DNA of 64,000 bases from Apoda limacodes (taxonomy: Eukaryota > Arthropoda > Insecta > Lepidoptera > Limacodidae). Under the pieces are notes generated by a model. That model had not been told where the DNA came from. It saw nothing but the letters and a program-made list of their open reading frames with translations, and searched no databases. Location: the NCBI GenBank assembly GCA_946406115.1, contig OX291549.1, positions 18,499,901-18,563,900 of the forward strand. Reading direction: 5' to 3'. Positions 11,996 to 24,852 of the stretch are shown piece after piece. Position numbers and translations under genes: made by a program. Within the stretch, counting starts at the first letter, position 1. Each line of letters begins with the position of its first letter.

Positions 11996-13623
11996 AAAAC
12001 GGGGTAAAATAAGGAAAGTTACAAAAAGTAACACCGTCGGAAACCAGCTAGTCAGATATAAGAAACGAGAAGGGATTGATTCAGTTAGAATTTTCATACG
12101 GTTTAACCATTACTTTTGTCTTTGACCATTTTGAAAACAATTTCACCTTAATTATTTTTCGAATTAAAATCCAGTAGAGAGAAGAAAAGCATTCAAAGTT
12201 AATTGGCCAACCTACAATTACTTATTTAAGTGTTCAAGTTTTACTTTCAAAGACAGATTTTATTTATTTCTTCTTAAGATATAGATTCCAAATAATGTTA
12301 AAATGTAACTAGTGGTGATATAGCCAGAACACCATACTTATAGAGGGACACAATTAAATATTTCAAACACAGTTTCTCTTGTACTTTCTTGGCACGTAAC
12401 CCAATAAATAATTTATAGGCAAAGGTAACTTGTTACGCTCTCATAAGAATAAACATAAATATCAGATGTAGAGCTTTGTAGAGTTACCTTTACAGAATAT
12501 CGATAGGAATGCATATGTAGTTTTTGCCACGTGATATTTACGTATTTCTTCGTAATAAACTAACAACAAAATATGTTTCAATAAGTATATTCGGTGTGTT
12601 TTGGCACATAACTCTATAAATTATTTAATGTCATACTCAACTTGTTACGCCTACATATGAAGAATTTTATTAAAAAACTTTTAAACAAAAAAAATAACGG
12701 GCTACAAAAAGATGCACTAAAAATGGGACCACACGGGAAGCACCAGCTTCCTAATAAAAAAAGAATCATCAAAATTGGTTCACCCAGACGAAAGTTCTGA
12801 GGTAACAGCCATCAAAAAAAATACGAAATGAGATATAAAGCGTTATAAAATTGCATGTACAGAATGTCTGATAGAGAATGTAGATAAAAACAATGAATTC
12901 GTAGTTTTTGCCACATGAGTGCGTCTATTTCTCCATTTTAGTTACCTTTTGGTTCGTAACCCTGGATATTATTATTATTATACACTTATGAATAAATTTA
13001 CTAAAAATATAAGATGTAGATTTTCATTGACTCAATACATGCCTGTAACTAATATCAGAGAGACTGTCGTGTTGGATTGGATTGGATTTAATCTATTAAA
13101 ACATAAAACATGGACAGATTTATCCCACATAGTTGGAAAACATTGTACACAATTAATATTTACTAAAATATACTTACTGTAATTCACTAAACACTTTGAG
13201 CTTCAAAGTTTGCACTGAATTCATCTTAAAGTCATATTTCGGCTTCAACTTCACACTTACGACACGCTTTTAAACTTGTAAAAACGCATCTTTATAGTTC
13301 CAGCTCAAACTTATTTGTTTTCTAAATACAACATTACTACATAATAAAAAATTTATATATTTCGTATTTTCACTTAATAACTGACTTTAAATTTTCGTAC
13401 GTAGTTTTTCTAGACAGCGAGACGACGCACGCCACCTCACTCGTTTGCCTTCTAACTGAGAGGGCTGGTAGGTAGCACCACAGCGGTACTGACACTGAGC
13501 ACTGCGCATAATCGTCGCAAGCAGGTGTTACTTACAAAGTTAATGTTTACTTTTGTTTATTATTTCGTTATCCCACATATAATAGAGTAAACATTAATAT
13601 CCCTTCGTATTTTTGCTTTTTAG
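11996..13623. other. No gene seen; degenerate direct repeats and a GC-rich patch
   Basis: Phrases such as 'gtagtttttgccac' with a following 'ggcacgtaacc'-like phrase recur at about 12380-12550, 12590-12660 and 12860-12960, suggesting decayed direct repeats. The segment 13400-13530 is richer in CpG than its surroundings and could be a promoter or repeat end; no protein is evident. Confidence 0.4.
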
Positions 13624-15235
13624 GCGTCTTGGGATGTCATAAGGGATTCCATAGCTAAAAAAACAAATCAAAAAGAAATAAGTTGTATAAAAATCGACAA
13701 CCATGTGTATGACAACGCACAAGACATAAGCCAAATGTTTAATAACTATTTTATAAATTTGACAAATTCTAACACTGACAATACAAACAAATCAAAAAGT
13801 ACAAAACAATATAAATCAAAAATTCCTTGTAAACAGAACTCGCTCTTCTTAACGGCTGTTACGGTACATGATACCTATAAAATAATAAAAACATTCAACA
13901 ATACCAAGTCTACGGGATAGGAGATAGTAGCAGCTCCACTAACTTATTTAATAAATCTGTAGTTGACAGAAGGAAAATTCCCTTCGCGACTAAAAAATCT
14001 ATCATCAAACCACTACACAAAAAGGATGATACAGAAAATATAAGTAATTATAGACCTATTACCTTGATACCGATCATTTTAAAGATATTTGAAAAAGTTA
14101 TGTTTAAAAAAATATATGATTTTGTGACGAAATATGACATCCTCACAAAAGAACAATTTGGTTTTAGAAAACAGAGTTCCACTACTCTAGTCAATTTTAA
14201 TTTAATGAATCCAGTATCTATTTTCCTAGACATGACAAAAGCATTTGACCTAGTTTCCCATGATATCCTTCTTGACAAGCTACACAATTATGGTATCAGA
14301 GGTAAAGCACATGAATGGATCAAAAATTACCTCTACAACAGAGTTCAACCTGTAGAAGTAACTAGAACTCTTGGTAAACAAAAAACAACATTTCAATCTA
14401 CATTTAGTCACAATCCTTACGGTATTCTCCAAGGTAGTGTGTTAGGTCCCCTCTTTTTTTTATTATACATTAATGACCTGCCTAATATAACAAAACACTA
14501 AGTTATCATGTTTGCCGATGATACTACAATTACTGTTAAAACGAAAAACGAAAAAAAAAAAGAAAAGGCTTATATTGTAAAAGAAGTTAATGAGACACTA
14601 AAAAAAACTATAGACTGGTTGGAAATAAACATTTTAAAAATAAATATTGACAAAATAAAAATTATGCAATTTTAGCACAAAATACCCAAAATACTAATTT
14701 ACAAGTAAAATATAAAAATACTAAAATAGATGACATGAACTTTATCAAATTTCTAGGTGTAAATTTTGACAAACAATGCTCATGGAAAATACAAATTGAA
14801 AATATCTGCTCTAAACTAAACAGATTTGTTTATGCTTTAAAACGAATTAAACAAGTAGCAACGACTAAAGCTGCTCTTCTGGCTTACCATGGATATGTCT
14901 CAGCAGTCCTTAGATATGGCTTAATATTATGGGTAAACTCTACAGATATTGGAAAAGCATTAAGAGTTCAAAAAAAATGTATGAGGTCGTTATGTGGAGC
15001 AAACTATTTAGACAGCTGTAAACCACAATTTAAATCACTAAAAGTTTTGCCACTTCCTTGCTTATAGATTTTCGAAATTGGAATTTTCGTTACAAAAAAC
15101 CTACATTTATTTAAAACGTGCAAAGAAACAGGAAGAAGTGTCAGATATGAGAGTAAATTGTATGTGTCCGTTCATAGACTAACTTTTTACAAAAAAAAAA
15201 TCGTATGGTATGGCTATATAATCATGGTAGGCATA
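13624..15235 (+). pseudogene. Degenerate Jockey/CR1-group LINE ORF2 (RT and C-terminus)
   Basis: Plus-strand translation in shifting frames gives the linker (ISCIKIDNHVYDN...FNNYFINL), then ISNYRPITLIP, QFGFRKQSST, IFLDMTKAFDLVSHDILL, ILQGSVLGPLFFLLYINDL, and after a stop FADDTTITVK, i.e. the standard reverse-transcriptase blocks in order with the FADD catalytic box at about 14511. The thumb and C-terminus follow (FIKFLGVNFDK...RYGLILWVNS). The endonuclease is missing, so it is 5'-truncated at about 13624. At least three stops or frameshifts show it is inactive. RT clade is uncertain between Jockey and CR1. Confidence 0.85.
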
Positions 15236-15239
15236 GTCC

Positions 15240-15490
15240 GGTGCCACTTCACATGTAGCCCGCGATTCAATAAACTCATTAAATGTCACTTATCCGGATA
15301 TCCAAGTCGTGTTATCTCCCGATCACCCGCAGGGTCCCCTGATCTGACCAGTCCCAACTTTTTACAAGGGGTATTTAAAGTCGCTGGTTTACATGAATAA
15401 GCTAAGAACTTTAGCAATCCTAAAAACCAATATTCGTAGCAATATTTAAGAAACGTGATGGAAAATGCTTAAAAACGGCCCAAATTGAAT
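15240..15490 (+). pseudogene. Mariner-type DDE transposase C-terminal remnant
   Basis: Translation gives FNKLIKCHLSGYPSRVISRS, PAGSPDLTSPNFLQGVFKV and, after a stop, LRNVMENA.KRPKL. This follows the insect mariner-like pattern (Ln..f..rwigR..p..WPprSPDLTp.DFfLWG..K..VY ... LrnV...l.RL) with SPDLT intact and the FFLWG box eroded. Only the last third is present; no TIRs were found. It abuts the LINE above directly, so one of the two likely inserted beside or into the other. Confidence 0.6.
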
Positions 15491-16350
15491 TGACGCTATA
15501 GACCATCATTTAAAGGACATGATATTCCATGGGCGTAGCGAGGTACAGGCAGGGGGGGGGGCATCACTCCTGTATGGTATTTTTAAGTGTAATTATTTTA
15601 GATATAGAAAAGAACATAGCATAAAATATACTTTATTACACACCAAAGAGCTTACAACAAAACCATATTACAAAGTTTATTTTTAAGACTACAGAAAGAT
15701 ATATAGATAAAGAAAGATATATACACATAGAACCACCTTTATTTGGTTACTCTTCGAGAAGGCGGTGATAAGGGGCTTACATATCATATCCTTGAGCTTA
15801 GGATTCGAAACCGAGCTTAACGAAAACGTAAACTCCAAAAGCCTAAAAGTAACATTATGGCGCAAGCCCTACACCAACATTATCTTTAATAAACAGAGTA
15901 GCACTTAATCGGTTTTTTCAGTACAACCCAACTATTGTAATAAATAAAATCCGGTTACGTGCGAATTAAGGCAATTAAATAGACGCACCCTCCCCACCCA
16001 ATTTAACAATTATTCTGTGTTTGTTTGGTCTAATTGTTGCATATTGAAAGGTTGCCAAAGGAGCCATATAATTACAGCCTACACTGGCCTGTCTGTCTGC
16101 ATGTCTGTCTTTAATGTCTGAAATATTTTCACAGAATTTGTGTTATGGTGGATTATATACGTTACAAAAATACAAGAACAAATTAAAAATAACTTAAACA
16201 TTAAAAATAAATGTTTAATGGTTAAGGGGTCGCCATAAAAGAAACATGTTACTTACTGTTATTGCTCTATTGTAAAAACGATAAAACAAAGCTTTAAATT
16301 TAAAAAAATTGTAGTACCTTAATAACAGTAAAACAACGAATAATAAAAAT
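15491..16350. other. No gene seen; (G)n run at about 15551
   Basis: Anonymous AT-rich sequence with a short poly-G tract. Confidence 0.5.
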
Positions 16351-16600
16351 CGGCCAAGTGCGAGTCGGACTCGCGCACAAGGGGTTCCGTACTATTATTT
16401 ATAAAATCGAACAAAAAAATCACGTGTGTTGTATGGGAGCCCCCTTAAATATTTATTTGGTTTTTTAGTATTTGTTGTTATAGCGGCAATAGAAATACAT
16501 CTTCTGTGAAAATTTCAACTGTCTATCCATCACAGTTCATGAGATACAGCCTGGTGACAGACGGACGGACGTACGGACGGATGGACAGCGGAGTATTAAA
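16351..16600 (+). mobile_element. CGGCCAAGTGCG dispersed lepidopteran element
   Basis: Begins CGGCCAAGTGCGAGTCGGAC, then 'ggttccgtac', a core, and a 'gacggacggacg' stretch near the end. This non-coding element is widespread in Lepidoptera; other copies or parts here are at 23130, 48970, 49108, 56596 and 61305 (inverted). No frame longer than chance. Confidence 0.75.
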
Positions 16601-17661
16601 TTTTAAGTTTACTTTATCAAATCAAACGAATATTTAATCAGAAATTATGTTTGAAAAATCACAATAAATAGATAGTTAATTACCATTTTAATAAAAAACT
16701 AAATTATAATATATCTTAAATTAACTGCAAATAAAATTGTCTTCGTCTGGCGTGAGAAGACTTACAAATCACATGTATATACTAATATAAAAAAAGCTAA
16801 AGAGTTTGATTATTTGAATACGCTTATCTCTGTAACTATTAGTCAGATTGGATTTTTTTTTTGCATTTAATAGTCCAATTCTCGTAAAGGTTATAAAGGC
16901 TAAAGGCTATATAACTTCACGGTATAGCTCTTAGAAGCAGAGCAGTAATTTAACGCAGGTAAAAAGTAGCAAATATATATGAAAGACAGTACCTATTTTC
17001 TTAACGATAACACAACCTAAGACATTGTCCTGCTCTTGCAGTTTAAAATTACGAACCAACAGTCAATAATTGTTTAGCCAATTAATTATCTGTCGAAGAA
17101 TCTTGTTACAGATACAATTTCTTGGCTATTTTCTCACGGAAAACGAACAGAAAAGAGTTACTTCTCACGGAAAGGCACGTTCCATTTGTTTATAAGACAG
17201 ATAGCAATTTGATCGAGGTCACGTGTGTGGAGAATCGAACTCAAGTGTTAAGAACTGTTTGTATCAAGGAGGAAAATAAACCCAAGTGTTACGGTTTCGT
17301 ATTAGTTCGTGAGCGTTTTATTAAAAGGAGTTTGATTATAGGTACTATATACTCGAAGTCAAAAGGGAGGGAGGAGGGAGAGGGAAGGTGCAATTTTAGG
17401 GATTCATAAGATTCCAAAAATATATCCTGGATTCGCCTTTGTTATAGTATGAAAATCGATAACAATGAATTAAATATTTTGGTTTTTTTTTAAAAGGATA
17501 TTAGAGAATAAATAAAAATAGGTTTATGGATAAAAATATAAATAGTAATTTGAAGAAAAAACTACTTATGTCATGGATAAAGATACATGTTCTCTACGTT
17601 TATCCCAAAATGTTTAAAAAATAAAAGTCCAAGTCCAATAAAAGTTAAAAAACCGCTATTC
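16601..17661. other. No convincing gene
   Basis: Contains a dispersed-repeat-like 'atactaatataaaaaaagc' segment near 16780 and a 95-codon frame at 17122-17409 without known motifs. Confidence 0.4.
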
Positions 17662-17748
17662 ATACTTAATACACCCAAACTCAAGACAAACACAAATTGA
17701 GTCTGCACAGCAGCCGGCCATACTACCAACTAGGCTACGAGGGAGTCA
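17662..17748 (-). mobile_element. tRNA-derived SINE, copy 3 (internally deleted)
   Basis: Has the SINE head ('agcctagttggtagtatgg' on the minus strand) joined to the 'tgtttgtcttgagtttggg' body, lacking the box B region between them, so it could not be transcribed normally. Confidence 0.7.
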
Positions 17749-17994
17749 AACCAAAATAAAATGAAAAACAAAATTATTCCTCATTGCTTTTAAAGGTAGG
17801 CAAATATATTTTTATAATATTTTGATAAAAAATGCAAAAGTGATGATAGGGTTACAACTGGAGACTGTGAGTTAAGAGGTTTTTGTCTTCGTTTTTATGA
17901 ATTAAAAAGGATTACTAGCTTGTAGATTACTAAATATTTTTTAGATTTTATAAATGTCATATATAACATTAATTTTCGAAGGATAATCGTTAAC

Positions 17995-18165
17995 GGCGAT
18001 ACTTGATATAATGGGTCCTTCATTGCCGCCCGTGAGTTTTATGAATGCGCACTTTGCTCTGAATAAAGTAAAATTTACAGAGAAAAAGCCCGTGGGAGTA
18101 GTTAAGGGCACCCACTTTGCCTGCATGTCATGACACTGTTTACGAGTAAGTTTGATAAAAAATAT
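17995..18165 (+). repeat. Dispersed repeat B, copy 2
   Basis: Shares 'tgatataat', 'gagttttatgaa', 'agcccgtgggagta' and 'actgtttacgagtaag' in the same order as 5165-5325. Confidence 0.65.
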
Positions 18166-18337
18166 ATTATAGACAGTATTTATATGTGAGCCAGTAAATT
18201 TTGCAGAGAAGATATTAATCAGCGCGGTGATACTTCAGTAGATGTAGTGCCAACCTGACAGTTTATGTGAAGAAATCGCATTCTGCCAAAGGGACGTGTC
18301 CTTGTGTCGCATAAGGGTTGCCTTTCAGAAACCATTT

Positions 18338-18499
18338 GCGATTAACTCCTGGCCACTTTAAGAATCCCTTTGCGATTAGCTCCAGGCTACTTTAAGAAAC
18401 CCTTTGCGATTAGCTCCAGGCCGCTTTAAGAAACCCTTTGCGATTAGCTCCAGACCACTTTAAAAAATCCGTTGCGATTAACCCCAGGCCACTTTAAGC
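18338..18499 (+). repeat. 34-bp-period minisatellite, ~4.8 units
   Basis: Units starting GCGATTAGCTCCAGGCC and ending TTTAAGAAACCCTTT begin at 18338, 18372, 18406, 18440 and 18474, exactly 34 bp apart. The central three are nearly identical and the outer two diverged, as in a locally homogenised array. Confidence 0.95.
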
Positions 18500-21075
18500 T
18501 ACGCATCACTGCTATTACACCTAGGTATGATGCGATTGCATTTTTCACATTTTACCATCTAATGTCATTTTCTTGCTCAATTTACCCTTTTATTTTGTTC
18601 CTTTGTGTCACGCGCATAGTTCTAATATTGATTACTCCATGAAACCTCTATTTGAAAAGTGCATTATTCCAGATAGAAATAGGTTGTATATTATTTATAT
18701 AAGTCAGAGGAACTTTGACGAAATAGCGTATGTCGGATCAGCTATTTTCACATATCGTAAGTATACTTATACTTTTATTAGTATGTAATGTAGGTAGGTT
18801 TAACGTCGATTTATCATTGCATAATTTTGAATGCCATTTGTTAGGTATGCAATGTTAATGCTGACTAAACAAGACTATAGCACGTTTAGCACACTTGGAT
18901 CCGACGTTGATCTAGTTCACAGCATTTGGTCACAACTCACAAGTCCTTTAATATATTCCAATCACGCGTTACACAATCTACGAACAATCGCTTCATAGAA
19001 ATGCCAATTGCACTGTGATCTAACACGCCTCCTCGCATTTATAGTATGAAATAAACCAAAAACTGCAAACACGAGCGTTCGAACAGATTTTATTACACGA
19101 ATATGGCGTAACCAAAAGGATGGGGGTGTATGGTCTTTGGCATGTGCGTCTAAAGAAGAAAAAATACATTTTATTTATCCAACACACAAAAAAATTAGTG
19201 CAAGAGGAAATGTAACTATATAATATACCTATTTGGAAATTTGGCGCGAATTATACATTAGTCCTTATTAGAATTATAGTATTATACATTTTCCGTGGCA
19301 AAGGCACACAATAATTTGTTCTTATATGGCCTATCGAACTCACTCACACATGTTCAATAAAACGAGCTGTCAGTGAAATATATCTTTAATAATAATAATA
19401 ATATTTATTTCACACACATTTACACATTTACATTTTTATCACTACTTTACTTTGCACAGGCAGTGTTACTACCGTCTTCGTAACATGATAAAACAATATA
19501 ACAACTCTCTATATAAACATTAGTGGTTACATTAGTGGTTTTCACAGCTTGAAGTTACTGCCTGTAATCAAAAGTCAGCTAAACTGTCAATATCTCCGAA
19601 AAGTATCTCGAGCTATTTTCCGTGAACACTTGCATCAATACAGCGTTTTTAGACGCAGTACGACACCTGTCGCACATGACCGAAACTCGACGAAGTTTTA
19701 AGATAGTACCGAGATATATGACAACGGCTGTAATTATTCGACCTATTTAAAAATCAGCACTTTTTCTTTTGTTTCATTTCGTATATCATTAATACTTACT
19801 TTAATTTAGTTTAGAACGTCGCCATTGTTTTTGTTTGTGGACATACAACAAAGCACAGGTTAAATTAAATTAAATTTTGTTAATAAGTACCGAATTTGTC
19901 CTTAAAATAATAGCTCTCTCTCACAGGTTATGATAAAAAACACGAATTTTGAAAGTTGTTTAGGCAGTGTGTGTGTGTTTTACTATTTACATTATAAAAA
20001 AAATAATGTTTTGGTGACAAAAAACAAATCATGTAGAGTAACTAAAATGGGACGCAAGGGAAAAACAAGGTATGTACCCAAAAAAATCAATTTAAAACAA
20101 TAGGTAACTATTTCACTGGCAGATTTCATGTAAATATACAAATAATAATAAAATGAATCAAACGATGTACGGGTTTGGGATAGCATACCACAATTAACGT
20201 TTACAATAAACACGCAGAATTTTTTTGGGGAGTCGTTTTTTTATTGCTTTTGACAACCCTGACTAAAGCCTCTGCACGCCACTGATAGTGTGCTATATTG
20301 CAAACATCTGTACTATAATCGAATAGTTCCCGTGGAAATCCCACGCAGATAACCGAATTAGAGGCGGGTGGAGCCGCAGGCAAAAGCTTGCAGTGAATAA
20401 ATAAAAGCTTTTTTTATAAAACTTTTTTACGTTAGTTTTATTTCATCAAATGTGTTAGCTACAACTTTAATTCGATTTTAATTAAACTCATTTTTATTTA
20501 AATGTCTGATTTTAAAATAGTTAAATTGTTTGCGACTGAATTAAAGTCATATAAGATTTTTTATTTTTGAAAGTGTTAGTTTTTGGATTATTTGTTACAT
20601 GAAAGAGCTTAAAATCCATTAGTTGTTTAATTGCTAGTGTAAGTGTTTCTAGTAATTTAAATAACTATATTACTTAAAGCTTTTACTATTAAGATTAGTT
20701 ACTCGTAAATGCAATTACCAAAAGCAAACTTCATTACCGAAAGATAATAAAGTTACGTGCTGTCTTTGAGCCACTTCAGAGAAGTATTTGTTTGATACCT
20801 TACCATATTTCTAACCATTTAAACAAAAAAAAAACAATTTAAATAAATAATACACACAAATATTAATAAGTACTTAATTATAATACTTAGTACATTGTGT
20901 ATTAAGAAGTAAGATAAGTAAGAGTGAGTAAGGAGAAAATTATTAACGAGAGGTTATTGAGAATTCGATTTTGTGATTTCCGCACACGCACGTTTTACAT
21001 ACAATGTTTTTCATCACATTTGCGAGTAAATAGATAAAAATATAAGGTGAATAAATAAATAAACAAAACTGTAAG
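18500..21075. other. 2.6 kb with no recognisable gene
   Basis: AT-rich; an AAT microsatellite at about 19390-19406, and a scrap ending 'gagccgcaggcaaaagctt' near 20370-20385 that matches the end of the Helitron-like family. Confidence 0.5.
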
Positions 21076-23050
21076 GGTCAGCGTTTGGTTGAGTTTATGG
21101 AGAGAGAAGAACTCTTTATGATGAATTCTTTTTTCTAAAAGCCTCCTCACAGGAAATTGACCTGGATGAGCCCTGACGGTTTGATCAAAAACGAGATTGA
21201 CTTTATCCTGACTTCTGAATTCTGCGAATATTCAGCGATGTCTCTGTGATCAATAGAATGAAAACTGGTAGCGATCACCGCATGGTAAGAGAAACGCTGA
21301 ACATCAACCTCGAATTTGAAAGAAGTCGTTTGATAAGGTCTACGCTCCGTCCGACGATTGCCTTCATAAAGAATCCAGAGCATTTTCAGCTCGAACTTCA
21401 AAATCGGTTTCAGTGCCTAGCAGATTGCGAAAATGTGGATGACTTAAATGACAGGCTGGTGGAAACTATTCAAGCAGTAGCAGCTAAGTTCTTCAAAGCT
21501 TGCTGCAAAAATATAACACAAAAATTCTCTGATCAGACTCTCAATCTCATGGAGGTGCGGTGCGAAATGAAATTGCAGTCTTCATTGAAAGGTTCAAATA
21601 CATGCAGCTCAATAGACAAATCTCAAAAGCCATACGACGCGATATACGCCATTTCAACACATCACGCGTAGGAGAGGCTATAGAGCGAATTAAAGGCTCA
21701 AAAGTATTTTCTAGAGAGCTGTCAATTAGGCAACGACAGTTGACAAAGCTGGCAAAATCGTTTCGTCTAACCCTGAAATATTGAGAGAGATCGAGAACTT
21801 CTATAGACAGTTTTACACCTCAACTCGTGATCCTGTCAACATCACGACCACAGAACCCAGAGCCAAATTAACTCAACACTAGAAAAAGACTCACTAGAAG
21901 AAATCCCGGACGTCAGCTTGTATGAGATTAGAATGGCCTTGAAATAGCTTAAGAACAATAAGGCGGCGGGCGATGGCGGAATTACGTCCTTCAGAGGCTC
22001 TTTAATTCTGTTATCCTCGAAGGCACTACGCCAATTGCTTGGAGCAGAACACATACATACGCTGCAAATTATATAGAAGACAGAAGAGTATAATCGGACT
22101 CTTTGCGTAGCGTTCGTGGACTATGAAAGAGCCTTCGATTCTATCGAAACCTGGGCGGTGTTACAGTTTCTCCAGCGGTGCCACATTGACTATCTGTACA
22201 TCGAAGTGCTGAAGTGTTTGTATAACAGAGCCACAATATCTGTCCGACTACAAGACCAGAACACGAAACCAATCCATCTGCAGAAAGGTGTGAGACAGGG
22301 AGACGTTATTTCAGAAACTGTTTACAACTGCGTTGGAAGATGTGTTTGAGCTTCTGGAGTGGGAAGGGTATGGCGTTATCATAAATGACGAGTACATCAC
22401 TCACCGATGACATAGTGGTCAAGACTTAGGCACGATGCTCAGAGTCTTCAGCAGAGGTTTCCAACAGGTTGACCCTAAAAAGTAAATGGATAAAACGACG
22501 ACGCTTATACCGGCTATTTTCGAAGTTGTGAACAAAAGCACATACCTAGGGCAAGTAGTCCAGTTAGGCAGGTCCAACTTTGAGAAAGAGGTTAACCGAA
22601 GAATCCAGCTCGGTTCGGCGGCGACCGTGAAACTACGCAACATCTTTTGTACAAAATACCTCAGTGCCTCAAGACGAAAGTCTATTATCAATGTGTTTTG
22701 CCAGTGATGACTAATGGTACAAAAACGTGGTCTCTTACTGTTGGTCTCTTAAATAAGCTCAGAGTCGCTCAGCGAGCTATGGAAAGAGCTATGCTTGATG
22801 TTTCTTTGCGCGATAGAATCCGAAACGTAGAAATTTGCTCAAACAGTTAGCAAGCTGATGTGGCAATATGAGTCGTCGAAACGAAAGGATGAGTGGCGAC
22901 CAGGGATCGGAAGTCGTCCTCCTAACAAGTGGACAGAGGATCTGGTCATAGCCGCAGGAAGCGGATGGGCGCGGGCGGCTCAAAGCCGGCCGTTGTGGAG
23001 ATATATGGGGGAGGCCTACGTTCAGCAGTGGACTTCTTCCGGCTGAAATG
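21076..23050 (+). pseudogene. Degenerate RTE-clade LINE (endonuclease end, RT, C-terminus)
   Basis: In order: GQRLVEFMEREELFMMNSFF, LTWMSPDGLIKNEIDFIL, TGSDHRMVR (the SDH endonuclease box), a linker, then FVDYERAFDSI, LQKGVRQGDVIS (RT palm), DDIVV, a VNRRIQLGSAA thumb, VLPVMTNGTKTWSLT, RAMERAML and the terminal GEAYVQQWTS. This is the layout of an RTE endonuclease-reverse transcriptase. About ten bases are lost just before the catalytic DD at about 22400, removing the F-A part, and more than ten frameshifts or stops occur, so it is long dead. The front of the endonuclease is missing. Confidence 0.9.
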
Positions 23051-23129
23051 AAAACTTTTTATTATTTGTTTGATAAATTTGAAAATATAATAATTTCAGG
23101 CATCTACTTATAATATTTCGGCCTACAAG

Positions 23130-23225
23130 ACAGAGCTCTTTAACGGTCGGACAGACAGACAGACAAACACCGTGGGCTTATTAATGGGGCTCCGTTGGTA
23201 CCCTTTGGATACGGAACCCTAAAAT
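23130..23225 (+). repeat. 3' end of CGGCCAAGTGCG element
   Basis: 'ggacagacagacagacaaac' followed by 'ggtaccctttggatacggaa' and 'ccctaaa', the usual 3' end. Confidence 0.6.
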
Positions 23226-24230
23226 GATTTTAGAAAATGCTAGCTCATCGTTTATTAGCGTTTCTCATTAAAATCGAAGCAACTGAGGTTTTCGGAAGTC
23301 AGATTAATCACCATGAACATGTGACTACTGGCGCTCCTCTAATTAGGCCATTAATATTCTTGTAGCTCGAGGGAAAATTAATGCGTACTCTGATAGCTCC
23401 GTATAGATTAATGATATTATTACAAGGCATAAAGTAAGATTATTAATTGGCTTATCTACAAAACAGGGAAATATGCTACTTTGACTTTATAAGTTTAAAG
23501 GCACGGATACTGAGTACTAGCAGATGATGGGTTCCAATTATTTCTTCTCTACAGTTTCGTATAATTAGGCCCCAATCATCTTTGCGATTTTTATTTCTGG
23601 GAAACCTAATAAAAATGAAGAAAAAAAAATGGTCAAAATTAAGACTTACTCGCATTATGAGGGTAATTTTCCCGAAATCTATGAATCAATACCTACCAAC
23701 TCCAATTAAATTTAAAATTTTAGACTGGTGTAACCCAGCCGAAACGTCGGGAAAAAGGTATTTTGCCAAATGACGCGTTTAATCCCGTTTTATTATTTTT
23801 AAATTAACTAACTAATCAAATAAGAAATATTATACATAACAGGCGTGTGCAGTGTGGTGATGTCCTTATTTACGTAGGATGTTAACGTATTTTCTTTCAA
23901 CTACGTAGTTATCATTGATCACTACAAAACCTATCACAAAGTACATATTTTTAGTTAAGAACTAAAACAGTGCAGAAATGAAAACTCATGTTTGCACAAT
24001 TTTTCATTAATGCACTGTTTTTTATTTATTTTTTAGATATAAATTACCACAGAGGTTTAATGTATCCCATTAAGTTTAATATAAAATGTATGCATTAGAT
24101 CCAAATAAACTGGTTGAAAATAAAAATAATCTGAATAAAACCGACTTGGTGAAAAAAAAAAAAAATGTCCCGCATTTTGTACCATTGTAAAACTTTGATA
24201 CTTCATATTTAGCAAGAAAAGTTTAAGAAA
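23226..24230. other. No gene seen
   Basis: Anonymous; 'taacccagccgaaacgtcgg' near 23730 is suggestive of an old repeat. The last ~60 bp precede the exon below and could be its leader. Confidence 0.4.
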
Positions 24231-24654
24231 ATGGAAATAGGTAGCGATAGCGATATGAATTCAACTCCAGGAAGTATAAAAATAGCTGCAAATGAAATCG
24301 TTAATAACCTTTTGCCGCAAAAGTCGCGGGATAAATATTTAAAAGCTTATGAAAATATTATTTAGTGGACAAACGAAAGACGTGTAAAATCACGGTACGA
24401 AAGTGTATTTGCAACGTATTTCAGTGAGATTTAAAAAAAATTAGACCATCTTCATTGTGGTCCATATACTCAATGTTTAAAAGCACAGCTAATACCAAGC
24501 ACAACGTAGGTATAAAAGAAAACTAAATTAACATCGCTTTTGAAGCGGCAATCAGATGGGTATATGAGCAAAATTTCGAAAGTGCTCAGTGCTCAGGATA
24601 TAGAAACATTTTTGAATGAAACATCTGACAATTAATACATATTTAGCAACGAAG
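24231..24654 (+). pseudogene. Decayed tyrosine-recombinase-like (Crypton-type) coding exon
   Basis: From an ATG the frame reads MEIGSDSDMNSTPG, then NNLLPQKSRDKYLKAYEN, VFATYFSEI, and in neighbouring frames SSLWSIYSMFKSTA, KHNVGIKE, LKRQSDGY, KISKVLSAQDIETFLNE. This matches my recollection of the N-terminal core-binding (SAM-like) part of insect integrase-like proteins of Crypton type; the catalytic R..R..Y half is absent. Several stops and at least two frameshifts break it. It ends at a textbook donor, GAAG/GTAAGT (24655-24660), and an acceptor TTTTCAG lies at 24885, so it is a genomic, not reverse-transcribed, copy. Confidence 0.6.
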
Positions 24655-24689
24655 GTAAGTTTTAAGTATATTATCTACACGTTGACACA

Positions 24690-24852
24690 TTATGACCGGT
24701 ATAAACACTGTTCAGTGCAAGTGTTTAATAGAAGTACATTGCCGGCTAAGTAGAATAACTACTTGCGACATGTTTGAAGTTATTCTAATTACCCGGCAAT
24801 GTATTTCTACTAAATACTTACCCTAAACAATGTACCTATATACCGGCCATTA
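24690..24852. mobile_element. Palindromic MITE inside the apparent intron
   Basis: Ends read TGACCGGTATA and TATACCGGCCA (inverted). Inner arms 24722-24760 and 24778-24815 share 'tagaa.tacattgccgg' and 'agaataact' in inverse order, so the element folds almost end to end with a ~17-nt loop. No coding capacity. Flanks show TTA at both sides, consistent with a short duplication. Confidence 0.7.

Noticed and set aside
17122..17409. 95-codon plus-strand frame starting MAIFSRKTNRKELL
   Set aside because: No recognisable domain, no splice or UTR context, and its end is a GA-rich low-complexity run.
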